Positions 33,492 to 45,461 of a stretch of DNA of 64,000 bases are shown here, in pieces. A program made the position numbers and the translations under genes. Source of the DNA: Gamarada debralockiae. Taxonomy: Eukaryota; Ascomycota; Leotiomycetes; Helotiales; Hyphodiscaceae. The stretch's first letter is position 1; the number at the start of each line of letters is the position of its first letter. The notes beneath the pieces are model-generated. The model was not told the DNA's origin. It searched no databases and saw only the letters and a program-made list of their open reading frames with translations. The stretch is from assembly GCA_002803225.1 (NCBI GenBank), contig NXFV01000051.1, positions 1-64,000 of the forward strand, in the 5' to 3' direction.

Positions 33492-35161
33492 CTAATGAAC
33501 TTTTCCAGTCTTAGCTCCCTTCGGTGTCTTCGTAGGTTGAATTCTCGCCATCATCTCCTCCTTCGTGATCAAATGATCGATTCTCTCCAACAATCCCAGC
33601 AAGCTCTTCATATTTCCGCTCCACTCGTTCAGAACATCATCCGCATCTCTCGGCTTAGCAAAGTTCACGATCCGGGCAGGTCGGTCGATCTTGGCATACA
33701 CCGTCTTTGCAGTCACCAACTCGCTGATGTATTTCTCCGTCTCGTCTTCCGTCAAATCGAGCAATTGGGTTAATCGAGGCATCTGGATGCGAGTGTAGTA
33801 CTTGGCAACAACTCGAACATTGTGCTCGATGACTCTCTTGCGGAGATCCTCCCATCGCTTGTTGGCCTTCGGGTCAGCGGATTGTCCGGGGGAGGCGTCA
33901 AAGACGTCGGTGCTGCAGAGGTGGGGACCGAAGAGCTTCGCAACTTCTGGCCATCTCATGAGTTCGTGGACAGTGAAGAGTTTCAGGAGTTGGGCATCAA
34001 GGGGAACTTGTTGGATGCGGGAGTCTTTGTGGATGCGGTGAAGGAGGTCGGATTGTTCGTTGTCGTAGGGGGCGAGAATAACGTAGTAGATGATTCTTTG
34101 CAAGGTCTGAAGATATTAGCATTTGAACAACAATCAGCGAATTAAAACTTACCGGATGAAGCTTTGAAGGATCTTCCTCAACAGCCTCGGTGTCCAGAAC
34201 CTGTCGATAATGCTTGCAAGCATCCAAGTACTTATCATCATGCTTGGCCAAAATAATCTGTAGCTCGTAATATCGCAGCTTCAAATCCGTTACATCGTCC
34301 TCAACCGGCTCAGGAACATCATCACCCTTTGCTCTCTTCTTCTCACGATCCGCCTTCTCCTTCTCCAGCTCTGCCGCACTCTTCTTGGGCTTCCGCGCCA
34401 AATATTTCGTGCTGATCTTCCGGCTCAAAATCCCAGCTTGTGTCCAATCATCATCTTCTATGCATAACGCCACTTGTGCCAGGATAAACTCAGTTTTCTC
34501 TCTCCGTTCCATAGATCCAAATGTCTCGACCTGAAGCTCACATAGTGTATCCTTGGCCGATTTGAGATCGCCCTGCTGCTTCTTGATGTCTGACAGAATC
34601 TTGGTCACACGAGCTCGCTCAACTTCGACAAAGATCTTGCCTTCCGTAACAGTTCGCAGTGTTTCTATGACCGTGAGCTTGGTGTCAAGATTCGGCGTTG
34701 AATCGAGGAAGCCCATAACCGTTTGAACCATTCTTGTGATAGCTTGTTTGAGTTGACCATGCTTCTTCGACAGGAGTAAGACCTGCTCATTCAACAGGCT
34801 CCAGTCGCCAGAGTCCTTGCTGATTGTGACTATCGCGATGAGGATTCGAAATGTGGATGCGAGATCCGATGCCTGTTTTGAATAATTAGCAAGAAATGGG
34901 CGTTTGGAGATATGAATCGTTGGCAAGAAATGAACCATTGACAATATGAACTTCGCAAGCTCACCTGTCTTGTTTGCTTCTCTAATGCCGTGAGCTTCTC
35001 GATGGCAGCTTGAACATTTTTCTATTCCGCAGTCAGTTGAGTATGCAGGTCAGTTCCGTATCGTCTCGGCGTACCTGGGCCAGTTGCTCAGCTTCGGGGA
35101 GCTGTTTGTCGACCTCCTTGGAGAAGTCTTTGTCAGGCTTGAGGATCTGGCCTTCGGACAT
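33492..35161 (-). CDS. rpn5: 26S proteasome regulatory (lid) subunit Rpn5
   Basis: Four exons (35161-35075, 35021-34965, 34872-34153, 34106-33492), all joined in phase 0, give 492 residues. The N-terminal helical repeats include VMGFLDSTPNLDTKLTVIET, ILSDIKKQQGDLKSAKDTLC and EIRT-like TLRTVTEGKIFVEVERARVT. The C-terminus is a PCI domain with HNVRVVAKYYTRIQMPRLTQ and YAKIDRPARIVNFAKP, followed by a terminal helix. Sequence and size match Rpn5/PSMD12, a structural subunit of the proteasome lid that contacts Rpn11. An added Lys/Glu-rich loop (AAELEKEKADREKKRAKGDD) is usual in filamentous fungi. A housekeeping gene, and a good anchor for synteny. Confidence 0.93.
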
Positions 35162-35730
35162 GGTGATGGTTGGGAGGATGAGAGGTTCGGGGATGACGTT
35201 GGAGATCTATGAGCAGATCGGATCGTAGAAGGTTTCGTAGGGTTCGGATGGATGATGGTTGCTGAAGGAGCTTGACGGTCAACGTTTATTAGGTTGTCAA
35301 CTTGACGCGGCAACCAAAGCGCGATGAAGCTCGAAATGCACGTGTGTTCGATTGGGTCACCGTATCCTCATAGGCTGTTGAAATCCACTCGTCTCTTTCG
35401 ACCATCGCCTCATTTTCATCTGCACGAATATTAATGGAAGCAAGAGTCCACATCTCGCGAAGTCGAGAAAATATACTGATCAGTGAATTTGGGCCGCTAT
35501 CTGCCAGTGACACTAAATCTCACCAATTTTCCACCTATCAGGCTACCGCCACCTGCTCAAGTGAATGCTCGCACAGTGCCGAGTTGACATCAAGGGGCAA
35601 TCTGTTTCTGTGAGTTTTGAAGAGTTTTTTGGGTTATTTTTCATGTTATCTCAATGGAAGGGAGTTCATCTTCCTCGTCGTATGATGTCATGTTCACAAG
35701 GTCTTTGCTAAGTTTCTCAGCATTCGCATC
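35162..35730. promoter_or_regulatory. divergent promoter region, Rpn5 / BTB protein
   Basis: The 569 bp between the start codons of rpn5 (minus) and the BTB gene (plus). I looked for the GGTGGCAAA-type proteasome element but do not see a clear copy. Confidence 0.4.
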
Positions 35731-36765
35731 ATGTTTACCGCAGGGCCATTTGCGACTCGCCCATCTCCAGGGCAAAATGCGATAAATTACATTGCGTATC
35801 AATCACAACCAGGCCCAGCCCAGGAATTGTTTTTTCCCAAAGACTCGTTAAGGAGTGGCGCACCGCCGCTAGAGCCACGGCGTCCATCACCTCCACGAGT
35901 GAGAGAGGAGATTGTAGCTACACGAAAAAGGAGTATTCCAAGGTTGGAGTACGGAGCTAATCCCTCACTTCAATGCGGTAGCTGACCGGGGACTAGTGGT
36001 CCGATCGTAACTATCAACATTCACTATGGAGACGAGGAGAGTAAGACAGTGTTTGTGCACAAAAGTTACTTGTGCAAGTACTCGAAGTACTTTCGTGCAG
36101 CACTCAACACTCCGAGCTTCGCGGAAACCGAATCCCAAGAGGTTGATTTAGAGGAGACGGGGACCGAGGCTTTTGACAGCTTCCTGCACTGGGTGTACCA
36201 CCGATCCATACCTCCCCTCGAAACGGTCAACCTGCATCAATTACAAGATCTATTGAGGTTGTGGATCTTTGCGGACAAATACATTGTTCCAAACTTACAG
36301 AATCATGTCATGAGTCACATGATCAGACTCCTAGATGACATTAGTACGTACTCTTGGAGGATTGAATTGTTCATCTTGTCTGCATTTATGGGATCAGTCT
36401 AAAAGTCCTACTTGGAGGACATGAGATTTCGCTCAGCTCATCTCTTGTCATACTGAGGTAAAGCTGACTTTTCTCTTCTCATAGTGATGGGAGCCGACCA
36501 CAGCTTGAATTTTGGTGCAGCAGCATCACGGCAGCCCATCAGCACCCTGTTTGAGTACGCCTATAAAAATACAACTGAGGGAAGTCGACTTCGGCGTGTT
36601 CTCGCGGACTGGCTAGCGGTATCCTTCAGGGGAATAAATGCTGATAACCTGCCCCTTGAGATGGTTCGGGATATCTTCAAAAGCGTGCAGCAGCAGCTCC
36701 CAGACGAGGGTGGATTTATTCGCAGGGACCAAGGATGTTACTTTGTCAATGAGGATATCGATTGA
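35731..36765 (+). CDS. BTB/POZ-domain protein
   Basis: Three exons (35731-35948, 35997-36343, 36485-36765) join in phase to 281 residues. After a Pro-rich leader, DGPIVTINIHYGDEE, VFVHKSYLCKYSKYFRAAL and FDSFLHWVYHRSI, then LLRLWIFADKYIVPNLQNHV, form a complete fungal BTB/POZ fold (about 75-190). The C-terminal part is the helical extension common to these proteins (ALRRVLADW-like LRRVLADWLAV). The first intron is 48 bp with a good CTGAC branch point and removes an in-frame TGA. Fungal BTB proteins of this size dimerise and probably act as adaptors; partners are unknown. Confidence 0.82.
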
Positions 36766-37096
36766 GATGTTATTTGTTTTAGGAGCTTTTGTATTGAGTA
36801 TGCGTTTAGGGGGCTGGCGTTGGTAGATTATGGGGCGCAAAGTTGCTCCGCCGTGTTGTTTACGATTAAGTTAGTCGGTACTTGGTATGAGATAGAGGAG
36901 TTCTCTTAACCCTGTCTGAAAGGCGAATACATGGAGTAATCTACTTCCGAGTTTGAAAATTGAGGCAAATGTTATGCATATAATTACGATTGATTGGGAA
37001 AGTCAACTCCGAAAGAAGCGGATGTGGTGGCCCTCGGATTTATCTTCACTACAGAGAACAATTTCATTGTGTCTTCATTGGCAACCGCTCATCAAC
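36766..37096. other. intergenic, nothing recognised
   Basis: The 3' flank of the BTB gene; no supported feature. Confidence 0.4.
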
Positions 37097-38072
37097 CTAT
37101 GAGTTCACTGTAGTACGCGAGAATGGCAATGAGAGCGATTTCATCCCGCAATGATTATTTTTCAGCTTCCGGTCACGCCTCCCGCATAAATCCTTGAAAA
37201 TTGGTCGTGAATCTTTCCACGAGAGCCGATGAATTCGGGGTTTCGGAAAGTTCTCCAATCGAGTCAAAGCTTTGCCATGCAGTTCTTTGTCGTTGACTTT
37301 GGAGGAGGTAGTGGCAGGATAAAGACGTGCTGAATCTCCGAGTTTTGTGACGGTGGAGATCTCTTTGGGCGTAAGAGGAATGAGCTTGTATATTGTTGGA
37401 TCAGGGGCCTGGGCGTATCGTGGTCGGTGTGCTAGCACAGTTTGGGTTTTGTTTCTGGCTCTGGAGGTGTCGGGTCATGATTTTGCCCGGCCTGTGCGCA
37501 CCGGCTGTTGCAAGGTCGTTGTGAAAAGATTCGAAGTCTTCATCGCCGCCAGCTTCTTCCTCTGTTCCGTCATCTTCGTTATGATCCTCACGTTCGTCTC
37601 CGCTGTCCTTACCTTCACTGTCGCTAATACTGTCAAGTAGAGATGAGATTTTCTTAAAAGCGCCTCTCATCATCTCAAGATCACCTGCCTTCATGGCAGA
37701 AACGAAGTCCTCGAACGGTGCTTCGGCAGTCTTGTCAACAACGGATGAAGATGAAAGGATTCCCAGAAGATCCCCTGCAATCTCAACTTCACTCGCTTCT
37801 ACTAGCGCAACACATTCCCTAAGCAAGGTCTTGCTGACTTCATTCATATCTGGGAGGCATGAAACTCCTCTTGAAATACTCGTTGCGAGCGCAAAATCTT
37901 TCCTCATAGCCACAGCAGTGAACTCCTGACGCAACATCTTGCCGGCTGGTTTGACGATTGATAGTTCTGAGAGTTCTTTTGAGAATTGTGCTGCAAGCTC
38001 AAGCTCCTCTGCTTTTGTTCCATTGGCAACTGCTAGACAGGCAGTTCTGCAGCCTTCTTGATTTTTCGCCAT
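37097..38072 (-). CDS. hypothetical protein, possibly spliced or frame-shifted
   Basis: A 223-codon frame from ATG 38072 (MAKNQEGCRTACLAVANGTK) has an all-helical look and an acidic segment (GKDSGDEREDHNEDDGTEEE). Near 37438 the sequence continues meaningfully in another frame (DPTIYKLIPLTPKEISTVTK) to a stop at 37097, so a short intron or a frameshift joins the two. I recognise no domain. It lies just downstream of a decayed NLR gene on the same strand and might have been its 3' part. Confidence 0.32.
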
Positions 38073-38098
38073 CGCAAGAATAGTACCAGGAATGAATA

Positions 38099-40129
38099 TT
38101 AGAAGCGAGGTGTTCCAGGTATTTTACGGTTGTTCGAGAATGGAGACGAGCTCTTTGTGCAATTTTTAACCAATGCCGAATTTGTGGACCTAAAGTTGGG
38201 TATGATACCACTCGAATCAAAGTCCGGGGCTAAATGGTCGTATGCTACTATCATTGATTGACGTAACAAGCATCTCTGAGCTGTGATGTCCATTTTATCG
38301 TTCCAGCCATATCTTGCTTCAGTAAGATGTAACTCTGGAGAATATATTTCGTCCCGGTGACTCGTTTGTCGCTTTTCAGTCATTCTCGATATAGAACTGT
38401 GTGACAATATATTTCCGTTAGCAAGAAGTGCTCTTGTCATGCCATATCCACCAAACTTATCGGCGTCGACAGCCAGCTCCAAGTCATTCGAGCGACCTTC
38501 ATTGTTGACTTGTAGATCCTCATGGCCTGTTCCCAGTAAGAGTGTTGGAATTAGTAATCAGTGGCTCTGGTTCTAGGCAGATAGTCAGTATTCCTGGTTA
38601 TTTGTGTTGCCTGCTGAGTCACACGTGTTCTATGAGCCATAGGGGGATTTCTGTCTATAAGTACAGACTGCTGTACTTGGTTTGTTTGTTAGTATCTCCA
38701 GTATCTTTACAGCCTTAATAATCCAATCACATTCTCCTTACTTTTCGCCAGTCACGTGACCATATTGCAAGAAGGAGCCTCATCACCGCTACTCGAGCAT
38801 TATATCGTCTTTCGGGATTACCTACGAATTCCCAAAAGTTATTATCGTCTAAACCCTGAATAACAGCGTCGCCTAGTATTGCATATGTAAGAGGCTCTCC
38901 TCTCGGGTCTCAGTGATTGACATTTGCGCCATTCTGCAAGAGCTAGCGACAAAGTTCCTCAAGTGCCAGGCAGCAGGCCCAATGAAGAGCAGAGGCTCCG
39001 AGTATAAGTACGACGAAGCAAACATGATGTGAATTGGCGCCATAATATCTGCCAAAGTGCAGAAATAGGGCGTTGATCTTGAAGGCTTTCTAGAGTCGAA
39101 AATTTCCTGGTTGTTGAAGAAATAGTTTAATGGCCAAAGACAGAATTTCGGGGCATTTAAGATGATGGAAAGCGTGCTTATCCCAATTACTCACGGCATG
39201 GGTTAGCATGATATGAACCGGGCGACCATGACTTACACAAGCACAGTCTTTCCTGCACCAGCTAAGATGGGCATTAATGCATGTAACAGTTCTTCATTCG
39301 ATGTCACATGCGAATGCCATATATCCACAGCTTTGACCTGGCTGTCAACATCCATTCTTTGAAGTCATCGCTATCATTAAACCAGATACTGGTTTGAGGT
39401 TGTTGCAGTTTTATATTTGACGATTGCCACTTCTGAGAGTCAATGTGTCCGTGATAAGCTAACATTTCCTTCCTTTGCTTGGCTTTTACCTCGTTAGTTA
39501 AATTACAGACCTCACAAGGGTATACTCACTTATGCCAATTTCTTCCTTTCGGTTCTATTGGCTTCGAGACTTAAAGCAAGTTCGCTAATGTGAACTCGAG
39601 ACGTCGATTGCTGTGCCAAGACTTTCAGGAGGGCTGACCTGCGGATATAACTGTCAGTGGGAATTCTCACGTCCAGTACTCTTTATGATTTGGAAGAGCT
39701 TTTATCTCTCTGCTTTGAGCGCCAAAGCCATAGTGGAATTGTGCCTTTCTAATTCTGACAACAATTCTATTGTGCGTGCTCTAGTAAATGGCCATTTGAG
39801 CTTCTTCTTCATCGCATCGAGCAGTCCCTCTCTATCTCTGGGATCGGCTTCCTTGAGGCCATTCTCAATGCTTTCCAAAGTTTGATAGCACCCCTGACCT
39901 GGTGTGTCCGGATGGTCGGATCGAGCTCTGCATTGTCGCCCTGGAACCGCTGGACGACGTTTTTCAGGCTATGCAAAACTCCGACAAGATGGTTGATGTC
40001 GTCTATGAGCTTTGTTGCTGACTTTTCGGCACCCTTGACGTCTCGAATATACTCGTAGCCTCTCCGTACCACAATATCCGCGATCGTGATTAGTCCAGCA
40101 ATGCTGGATGCAACAGATATTCCATCCAT
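38099..40129 (-). pseudogene. NLR relic: PigL_N-type N-domain, NACHT P-loop, ankyrin repeats
   Basis: MDGISVASSIAGLITIADIV, DVKGAEKSATKLIDDINHLV and, in a second frame, WPFTRARTIELLSELERHNS followed by STMALALKAE, are the standard N-terminal domain of many ascomycete STAND proteins (PF17111-like). ILAGAGKTVLV near 39240-39275, next to a GTAAGT donor, is a NACHT P-loop. Further on, ASALHWACCLALEELCR, a stop, LLQNGANVNH, a stop, and DPRGEPLTYAILG (38870-39010) are ankyrin repeats with TAG and TGA inside. VDADKFGGYGMTRALLANGN near 38440 may be another. There is a frame change within the N-domain and stops TAA, TGA and TAG between the N-domain and the P-loop. The gene is dead, and its pattern of stops again suggests C->T mutation. 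Confidence 0.68.
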
Positions 40130-40914
40130 AGTGGGCCATCTGATAGCACTCTAGTTGAAAATATTTTCAGAGAAGTTTGGGAGCAGGCTCTACAAGATAA
40201 CCCATGCGGCGAGTGGTAGTCACATAGTCAGCGGTCTCTGCGCGCGGCTCATTCTGTTAACAAGGGCCAATTGGTGCCACATTTGCAGGGATGTGTTGGA
40301 AGGTACGCCTCCCATTTGATGAGTTGCAGCACATTGCACATTGGGTTGATTGTTAGGCGCACTATTCAACCGACATATGTTCTAAGTCGTACTTCGTATG
40401 TAGGGCGTTTCTTTTGCGGCCTCGTAATATCCCCCATGAGAAGAAAAATAGTTGGAGTGCACTCTTGTAATTTTTCAATCTCTCAAGGTTGTTTTACTCG
40501 TTAGTTCAGCTAATAAGTAATAACTGAGCGATGAAAGGCGCACCGATCCTTAAAATGTGATTGAACATTGCCGCGACCGAGCTCTCAATTTAGCCAAGGC
40601 TACACCTGAATTGGTAATTTCGGAGTCAAATCCAAGCGGTTACTGCCCCTGACCCACGATACCGGTGCGGAAAGAACATATTTTGATACAACTTCATTCA
40701 CTTTGCAGTCTGAAGGAGTAAGATATTTACTGTTTTTGGCCTTTTTCTCAGCCCAAAGCCGCTGTGTCGAAAGAGGCCAGGACGAGTACAATATTTATAC
40801 AGTCTAGCTAATGCTCCAACCCCTCCATTTGCCCCTAAATTGGTTAGGGGTGTTATTGGTGGTCAAGTAGAGAATGAGCGAATAGTGTGGACAATAGATT
40901 TCTTCACTTGACAA
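40130..40914. other. intergenic, nothing recognised
   Basis: Sequence between two decayed minus-strand genes; no supported feature. Confidence 0.4.
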
Positions 40915-42420
40915 TTAGCGGCCCACCACATCTCCAAACTTCCTCCAATGCTCGTCTGTTAAACCTCCCCTGGAGTAATCTATTGGTTGAGTAGTCCAGT
41001 CCTTAGACTCCAGAAATACTGATTGAAGCGGTGCTGGTGAGCTAGCGCCTTCAAGAATTGCTTTTCTCTTTTGTGATTTCCACCCGACAAATTCCTCCAA
41101 AAGTTTCACCATATCATCAAGGTCAATATCCAAGGCCAAGTCACAAGCTGTGCGGTCAAAACAACCTCTAGCATTCATCTGGGCACCATGATCCAAGAGC
41201 ATATTGCAGCCTCCTTCTTTCCAGATCTGACAGCTTCATGCAGCGGCGATTCGGAAGCACGCTGAGCCTTCACATCCCTGTCAAACATCAACAATCGGCC
41301 TCTCAAGCTTCTGAAAGCGTTCGAGAGGCCCTTTGTTCGCGGCTTCACAGACATTTTCCCATTCGAGAAGCGTCTCGTAAGGAATTTCATGCTACTTGGC
41401 AAATTGAAGAAGTAACTCTGTCATCGAAGGCATTTTAGAACGAACGGCAAGATTGACCATGATTTGGAGGCTGCAAAGTGTCTTCTTAACTATGTAACAT
41501 TGCTCTCTTTGCATTCTAACGCAACTTCTATCATAACTGAAGTTTGCAAGAGCTGTTGCATATGGGTAACGTCCCTATCGAGGCAGGCTGTGAAGAGCTT
41601 GTCCTTCACTTCGGTGAACTCTATTAGGGGCAGGGGACTGTGGGAAGAATGGTGAAGTGCTTCGAGCATTAACATTTGGAGTGCGGATAGATTTGGAAAG
41701 GATTCTTGGTCGAGAATGTCTTTAATGCTAGTGATTAGGCCCGCGGGCCCTCCTCGACAGCTTTGGTTGATAAAACATCAGAAAATGAAAGGTGTTGCCC
41801 TGTCAAAAACCTCGCTTGCCAGATGTTGGGGCAGCAGACTCGACATCGATTGTTGATTGGGAGGACTTGGCCGCTGGTTCTTCAAGGTCAAGGGATGCGA
41901 ATCTCTTGCTGAGATCCGAATGCTTCATGCATGTACCGTCACCATCTTGTTTGGCTCTAAAAGCGGTGCCACAGGGTTTAGTATGTCAAGTATATCCTCG
42001 AAACCAATGGTTGAAGTAGCGATGTTCGTGATTGCCCCTGAGTGTTTCCTCGATGGCTTGCTTTTGTCTCGCAAACCGGTTCGTGCATTTCTTCCGCAGT
42101 GATAGAGCACGATGTGCCACTGAGAGGATCGCTGAAGAGATTACCACAGTGAGTTTTCGAGATTTGGCGGCTATCTCCGTGCAGGTTGTGAACTCCTTCA
42201 GAATGAGTTGATAGACGTTGCCTGGCTTCGATGCTCGTTTCGGCGGACAGTCTTTCAATACAGCTTCTCGAGCCAATTTTCGCTCTTTGCCTTTCAACCT
42301 TAGAGTTCTCGTCGCCGCTGATGCTTCACCGCATTGGGCATCAGGATTAGTCTGAGGCCGCGGCTTTTGGCTGTTTCGGCGAGCCAGGTCAGAAAATTTG
42401 TCGGGGAGCTTATAGTTCAT
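40915..42420 (-). pseudogene. ankyrin-repeat protein, decayed
   Basis: The 3' portion reads ASESPLHEAVRSGKKEAA and, after a one-base frame change at about 41190, NMLLDHGAQMNARGCFDRTA and CDLALDIDLDDMVKLLEEFV, two clear ankyrin units, then a C-terminal tail to the stop at 40915. Upstream pieces (LFTACLDRDVTHMQQLLQTS; LILKEFTTCTEIAAKSRKLT) are on the same strand but separated by stops and frame changes. The apparent ATG at 42420 falls inside the terminal repeat of an inserted element, so the true 5' end is unknown. Confidence 0.55.
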
Positions 42421-42840
42421 CCAGGGTAGAGAAAAGTTTATCCAGTGTAGAAAAACACGCTAGTAAATTTCGTGTTTTATTCTACCCTGGCTGAGCTTTG
42501 ACAGTACACTGTGAGCATATGCTCAGCTAATGTTAAGAATATGTTGAAGCCTAAAGTATAGCTCAAGCATATGCTCAACTTTAGCTGAGCATATGCTAAA
42601 TATATACTTAATAGAACTATCGTGCCCGACGCCTATCTCCTCAAGGGAGGGGATCCGCTCGAGCTCCCTTGGGTCGAGCAGCCCCTACCCTTTCGTCAGG
42701 CTTAAGGGTGGTATTTTCAAAGTTAAAGTCGGGAGTAAGTTAATTATATTAAGTACACGCGTGAATTTTCTACCCTGGGTGAGCTCATGCCAAAGTTTAC
42801 CCGTCTACCCTGGATGAACTTTTCTCTACCTGGATGAACT
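42414..42840. mobile_element. MITE-like element with ~25-bp terminal inverted repeats
   Basis: The left end begins AGTTCATCCAGGGTAGAGAA (42414 onward, pairing through 42438). The right end finishes with its complement (42817-42840), differing by one base. Inside lie further copies of TCTACCCTGG in both orientations near each end (42481, 42768, 42804) and three palindromic GAGCATATGCTC-like boxes (42513-42524, about 42565 and about 42587). At 427 bp with no coding capacity, it is a non-autonomous DNA element or a foldback sequence. I could not identify an unambiguous target-site duplication. Confidence 0.65.
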
Positions 42841-43700
42841 GGAAAAACCAGGTTGTGGAGTCATCCTTGTAATCGTGGACCAACTTGACGCACTAATTTT
42901 ATGACATCGTGGGCTTCAGTCGTTTTTATCGATACGATCGATTTTTCTGACGCGATCACTCTATAGATTATTTCAACGTCACGATTTATCTTTTTTCAAT
43001 AGTGTGAGCACTATATAAAAATAGAATAATAAAGACGGAGTCTGCGAAATTATTAGGCCTATAGTACACAAGGGGAGGCCTTGATATTTTAGTTCACCCT
43101 CATTATCACCCTCTAAATTAGTCGCGTCATATAAAACCTCAAATAACTTTTCAACTAGCATACTAAATTAAATATCGAAAGCTATGGTTAAATCTTTATA
43201 TTTTATTATATTATTCTAGTATAGATTATTATATAGAAATGCGATTGTGGTTTACTATATAATAAACAAGTGAATTTTTACTCATAGAGTTATCATAGCA
43301 CGTGACTATATTTCAAGCTGGGCGTACTGGTTATAACTCCAAAAATTGAGTTTATTATCAACATTAAATAAAATCTAGCAAGATAAAGTATATTTCGATT
43401 AGGAAGCCTTTAAACTATTATACTTTATTACCTAAATTGTAATCTAAGGTCGCATTGCGTGCGTTTTTGTATTCCGAATGGTTTTACAAATAAATCACAT
43501 ATAGAAAACCGGTTATTATTTTAGAGATAAGTCACAACTTTAGAACTTTTTATTACTTAATTATAAGCTTATTATTCTATAGATTTGATTATCAAACCTT
43601 TAACTCTAAGAACTTTTAAGTTATGTTGTTGATATTTAATTAATTATACAAGAATTAAGATCAGAAAAATCGATCGCAAAAACAACGTATTGCTGAAGCC
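42841..43700. other. strongly AT-rich stretch
   Basis: Very AT-rich sequence with runs such as TTTTATTATATTATTC. No coding frame longer than about 60 codons and no recognisable transposon protein. Such blocks in ascomycetes are usually RIP-degraded repeats. Confidence 0.6.
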
Positions 43701-44263
43701 TGGCGCAGCCATAAAATTAGTGGGTCAGCTCGTCCCACGATTAGTTATGAAACCTATGCTGTGATGTGCAGCGCGCTCTTTTAGGCTTAGTTTCATTGAA
43801 GGTATCAGGGGTTCGGGCAACCGTACGATTCAGAGCTCTTTTGATATCAATATATTCATGATTTTACCTCAATTGATCGTCTAATTCGACACTAATATGT
43901 TCCTATTATCTCGTCAGCCATGGCGCACATTTGCTGAAAATGGTGCCTTGTGCTACAGGTTGATGAAGTCCGAAAGCGAAACGCGTCCTCGAGGTGCGAC
44001 GCGAGCATTCCTGCTTGGGAATGGAATTCGAGTCAATGACAACAATTTAGTGAAGATACTAGGACTTTCCAGGTTTTTTGTAGACAATGTGTCTAGTAAT
44101 TTATGGCGGAGAGATTAAATATTAAGAATTTAAAGGTTGAAGCATAATCAAGCCAACGAACGCAATAATATCCGCAGTCGAAGCAGTGGTTAGGGGCATT
44201 AAGTAGAGATGTGACCGCTGCTTTTAACAAGATATAGGGATGGCTTTATAACTTTGCATCGCC

Positions 44264-44515
44264 CTCTCAGTCGGAGTAAAAAACGTCCACTTTTTGGCAA
44301 GCGAGAACACCAAAATGCACCTACTCAAAACTGTTGATTCGTCGCCCTTCCGCTTTTGAAAATTTGTAGAACTCGGAGTAATGCTTCTCGAGAAGGAATT
44401 AACTCTATAGCGCAAAATAGTTATATCGTGAATTAATTCGTTGTTGAGGAGAATACGGATTTGTTGAATTTGTACGCGGTGCCCAAAATCGGCCACTTTT
44501 TTCTCCGACTGAGAG
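44264..44515. mobile_element. 252-bp MITE with 6-bp target-site duplication
   Basis: The left terminus CTCTCAGTCGGAG (44264) matches the complement of the right terminus CTCCGACTGAGAG (ending 44515), and imperfect pairing continues inward for about 20 more bases. The sequence ATCGCC occurs immediately outside both ends (44258-44263 and 44516-44521), as expected for a target-site duplication. The short open frame across it has no protein-like content. Confidence 0.68.
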
Positions 44516-44521
44516 ATCGCC

Positions 44522-45461
44522 TTGCTTTCTGCCTCCAATTAAAGGCTGTTCGAAAATGGAAACGACCGAATTGAAGACATTCTGATTGGTGACAGAAAAA
44601 TGAAGGCCTCTGAGGATTCAGACGTACATAGATGGGATTGAAATATGGCCGAGTTGGTGCAGTTACCTGCCCGATCTATCCTAGTAGAAACGTCTTGGGG
44701 CAAGGGGGGTCTGGTTGGCCGCGACAGCCTCTGCGGCCTGCAACATCCAGGCTTCTGGAGCTTCAATTGTTTTGATAGTTAGACGTAATTCTAACCCTGC
44801 CTGAGCACTTGCGAAGTTCTCGTATTTGGCTAGCTGTGAGGAAATAAGTACAATAGCACAGGCATTTAGCCCTTCGTCGACTTGACGAGGCCAGGCTCGA
44901 GCGATGTAAGTACATCAATTATCGCATCGAGATCAGAGATTGGATTAAATTGCTCATTAATATATATATATATATATATTTTCTAAAGACGAAAGAAGAC
45001 ATTACGTTGACTTCATGGACTGATTTTAGTTGTTCTGTTTCCTTGATGATGTTCGATAGTGGCGGATACTGAATTGTTGATGGCGGGGCAAAGTATTTGT
45101 GCCAAACCCGCTTTGTCGAATGGGGTTTTAGGCGCATGCCAAACCAACCCGCTATAAGGGGAAATGCTTCTATTATGAATCCCCATATAAATGGAATCAG
45201 CTTAAACTAGATGATCACAAAAAATATGTAGACCATCTTATAGTTTACTTGAATTAAACCTAGTATTACTTATTGCGCAAAAAGTTCAATCGCCATTCAC
45301 AGGCGAGATGACACGTGACTTAACTGCCCGCGGGCGCTTTCAGCTGCTCATTCACGTACGATTCAAGTGAGAACGAATCAATCTATTTCGAAGCTTCATA
45401 TTTTTTGTAGTGAATAATTTTAATTTGCAAAACAGCAAGAAATTTGAAATTTATAATAAAG
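44522..45461. other. gene-poor stretch beside the Zn2Cys6-PHD gene
   Basis: A/T-rich sequence, including the (TA)n run, with no supported gene. Short frames at 44766-44539 and 45137-44919 (minus) show nothing recognisable. Confidence 0.4.
44959..44981. repeat. (TA)n microsatellite
   Basis: About ten uninterrupted TA units. Confidence 0.9.

Noticed and set aside
42841..43700. Retrotransposon coding remnants in the AT-rich block
   Set aside because: No reverse transcriptase, integrase or transposase motif is readable in any frame; only base composition suggests a degraded repeat.
44224..44538. 104-codon minus-strand frame
   Set aside because: It covers a MITE from end to end, including its inverted repeats, and has no protein-like composition.
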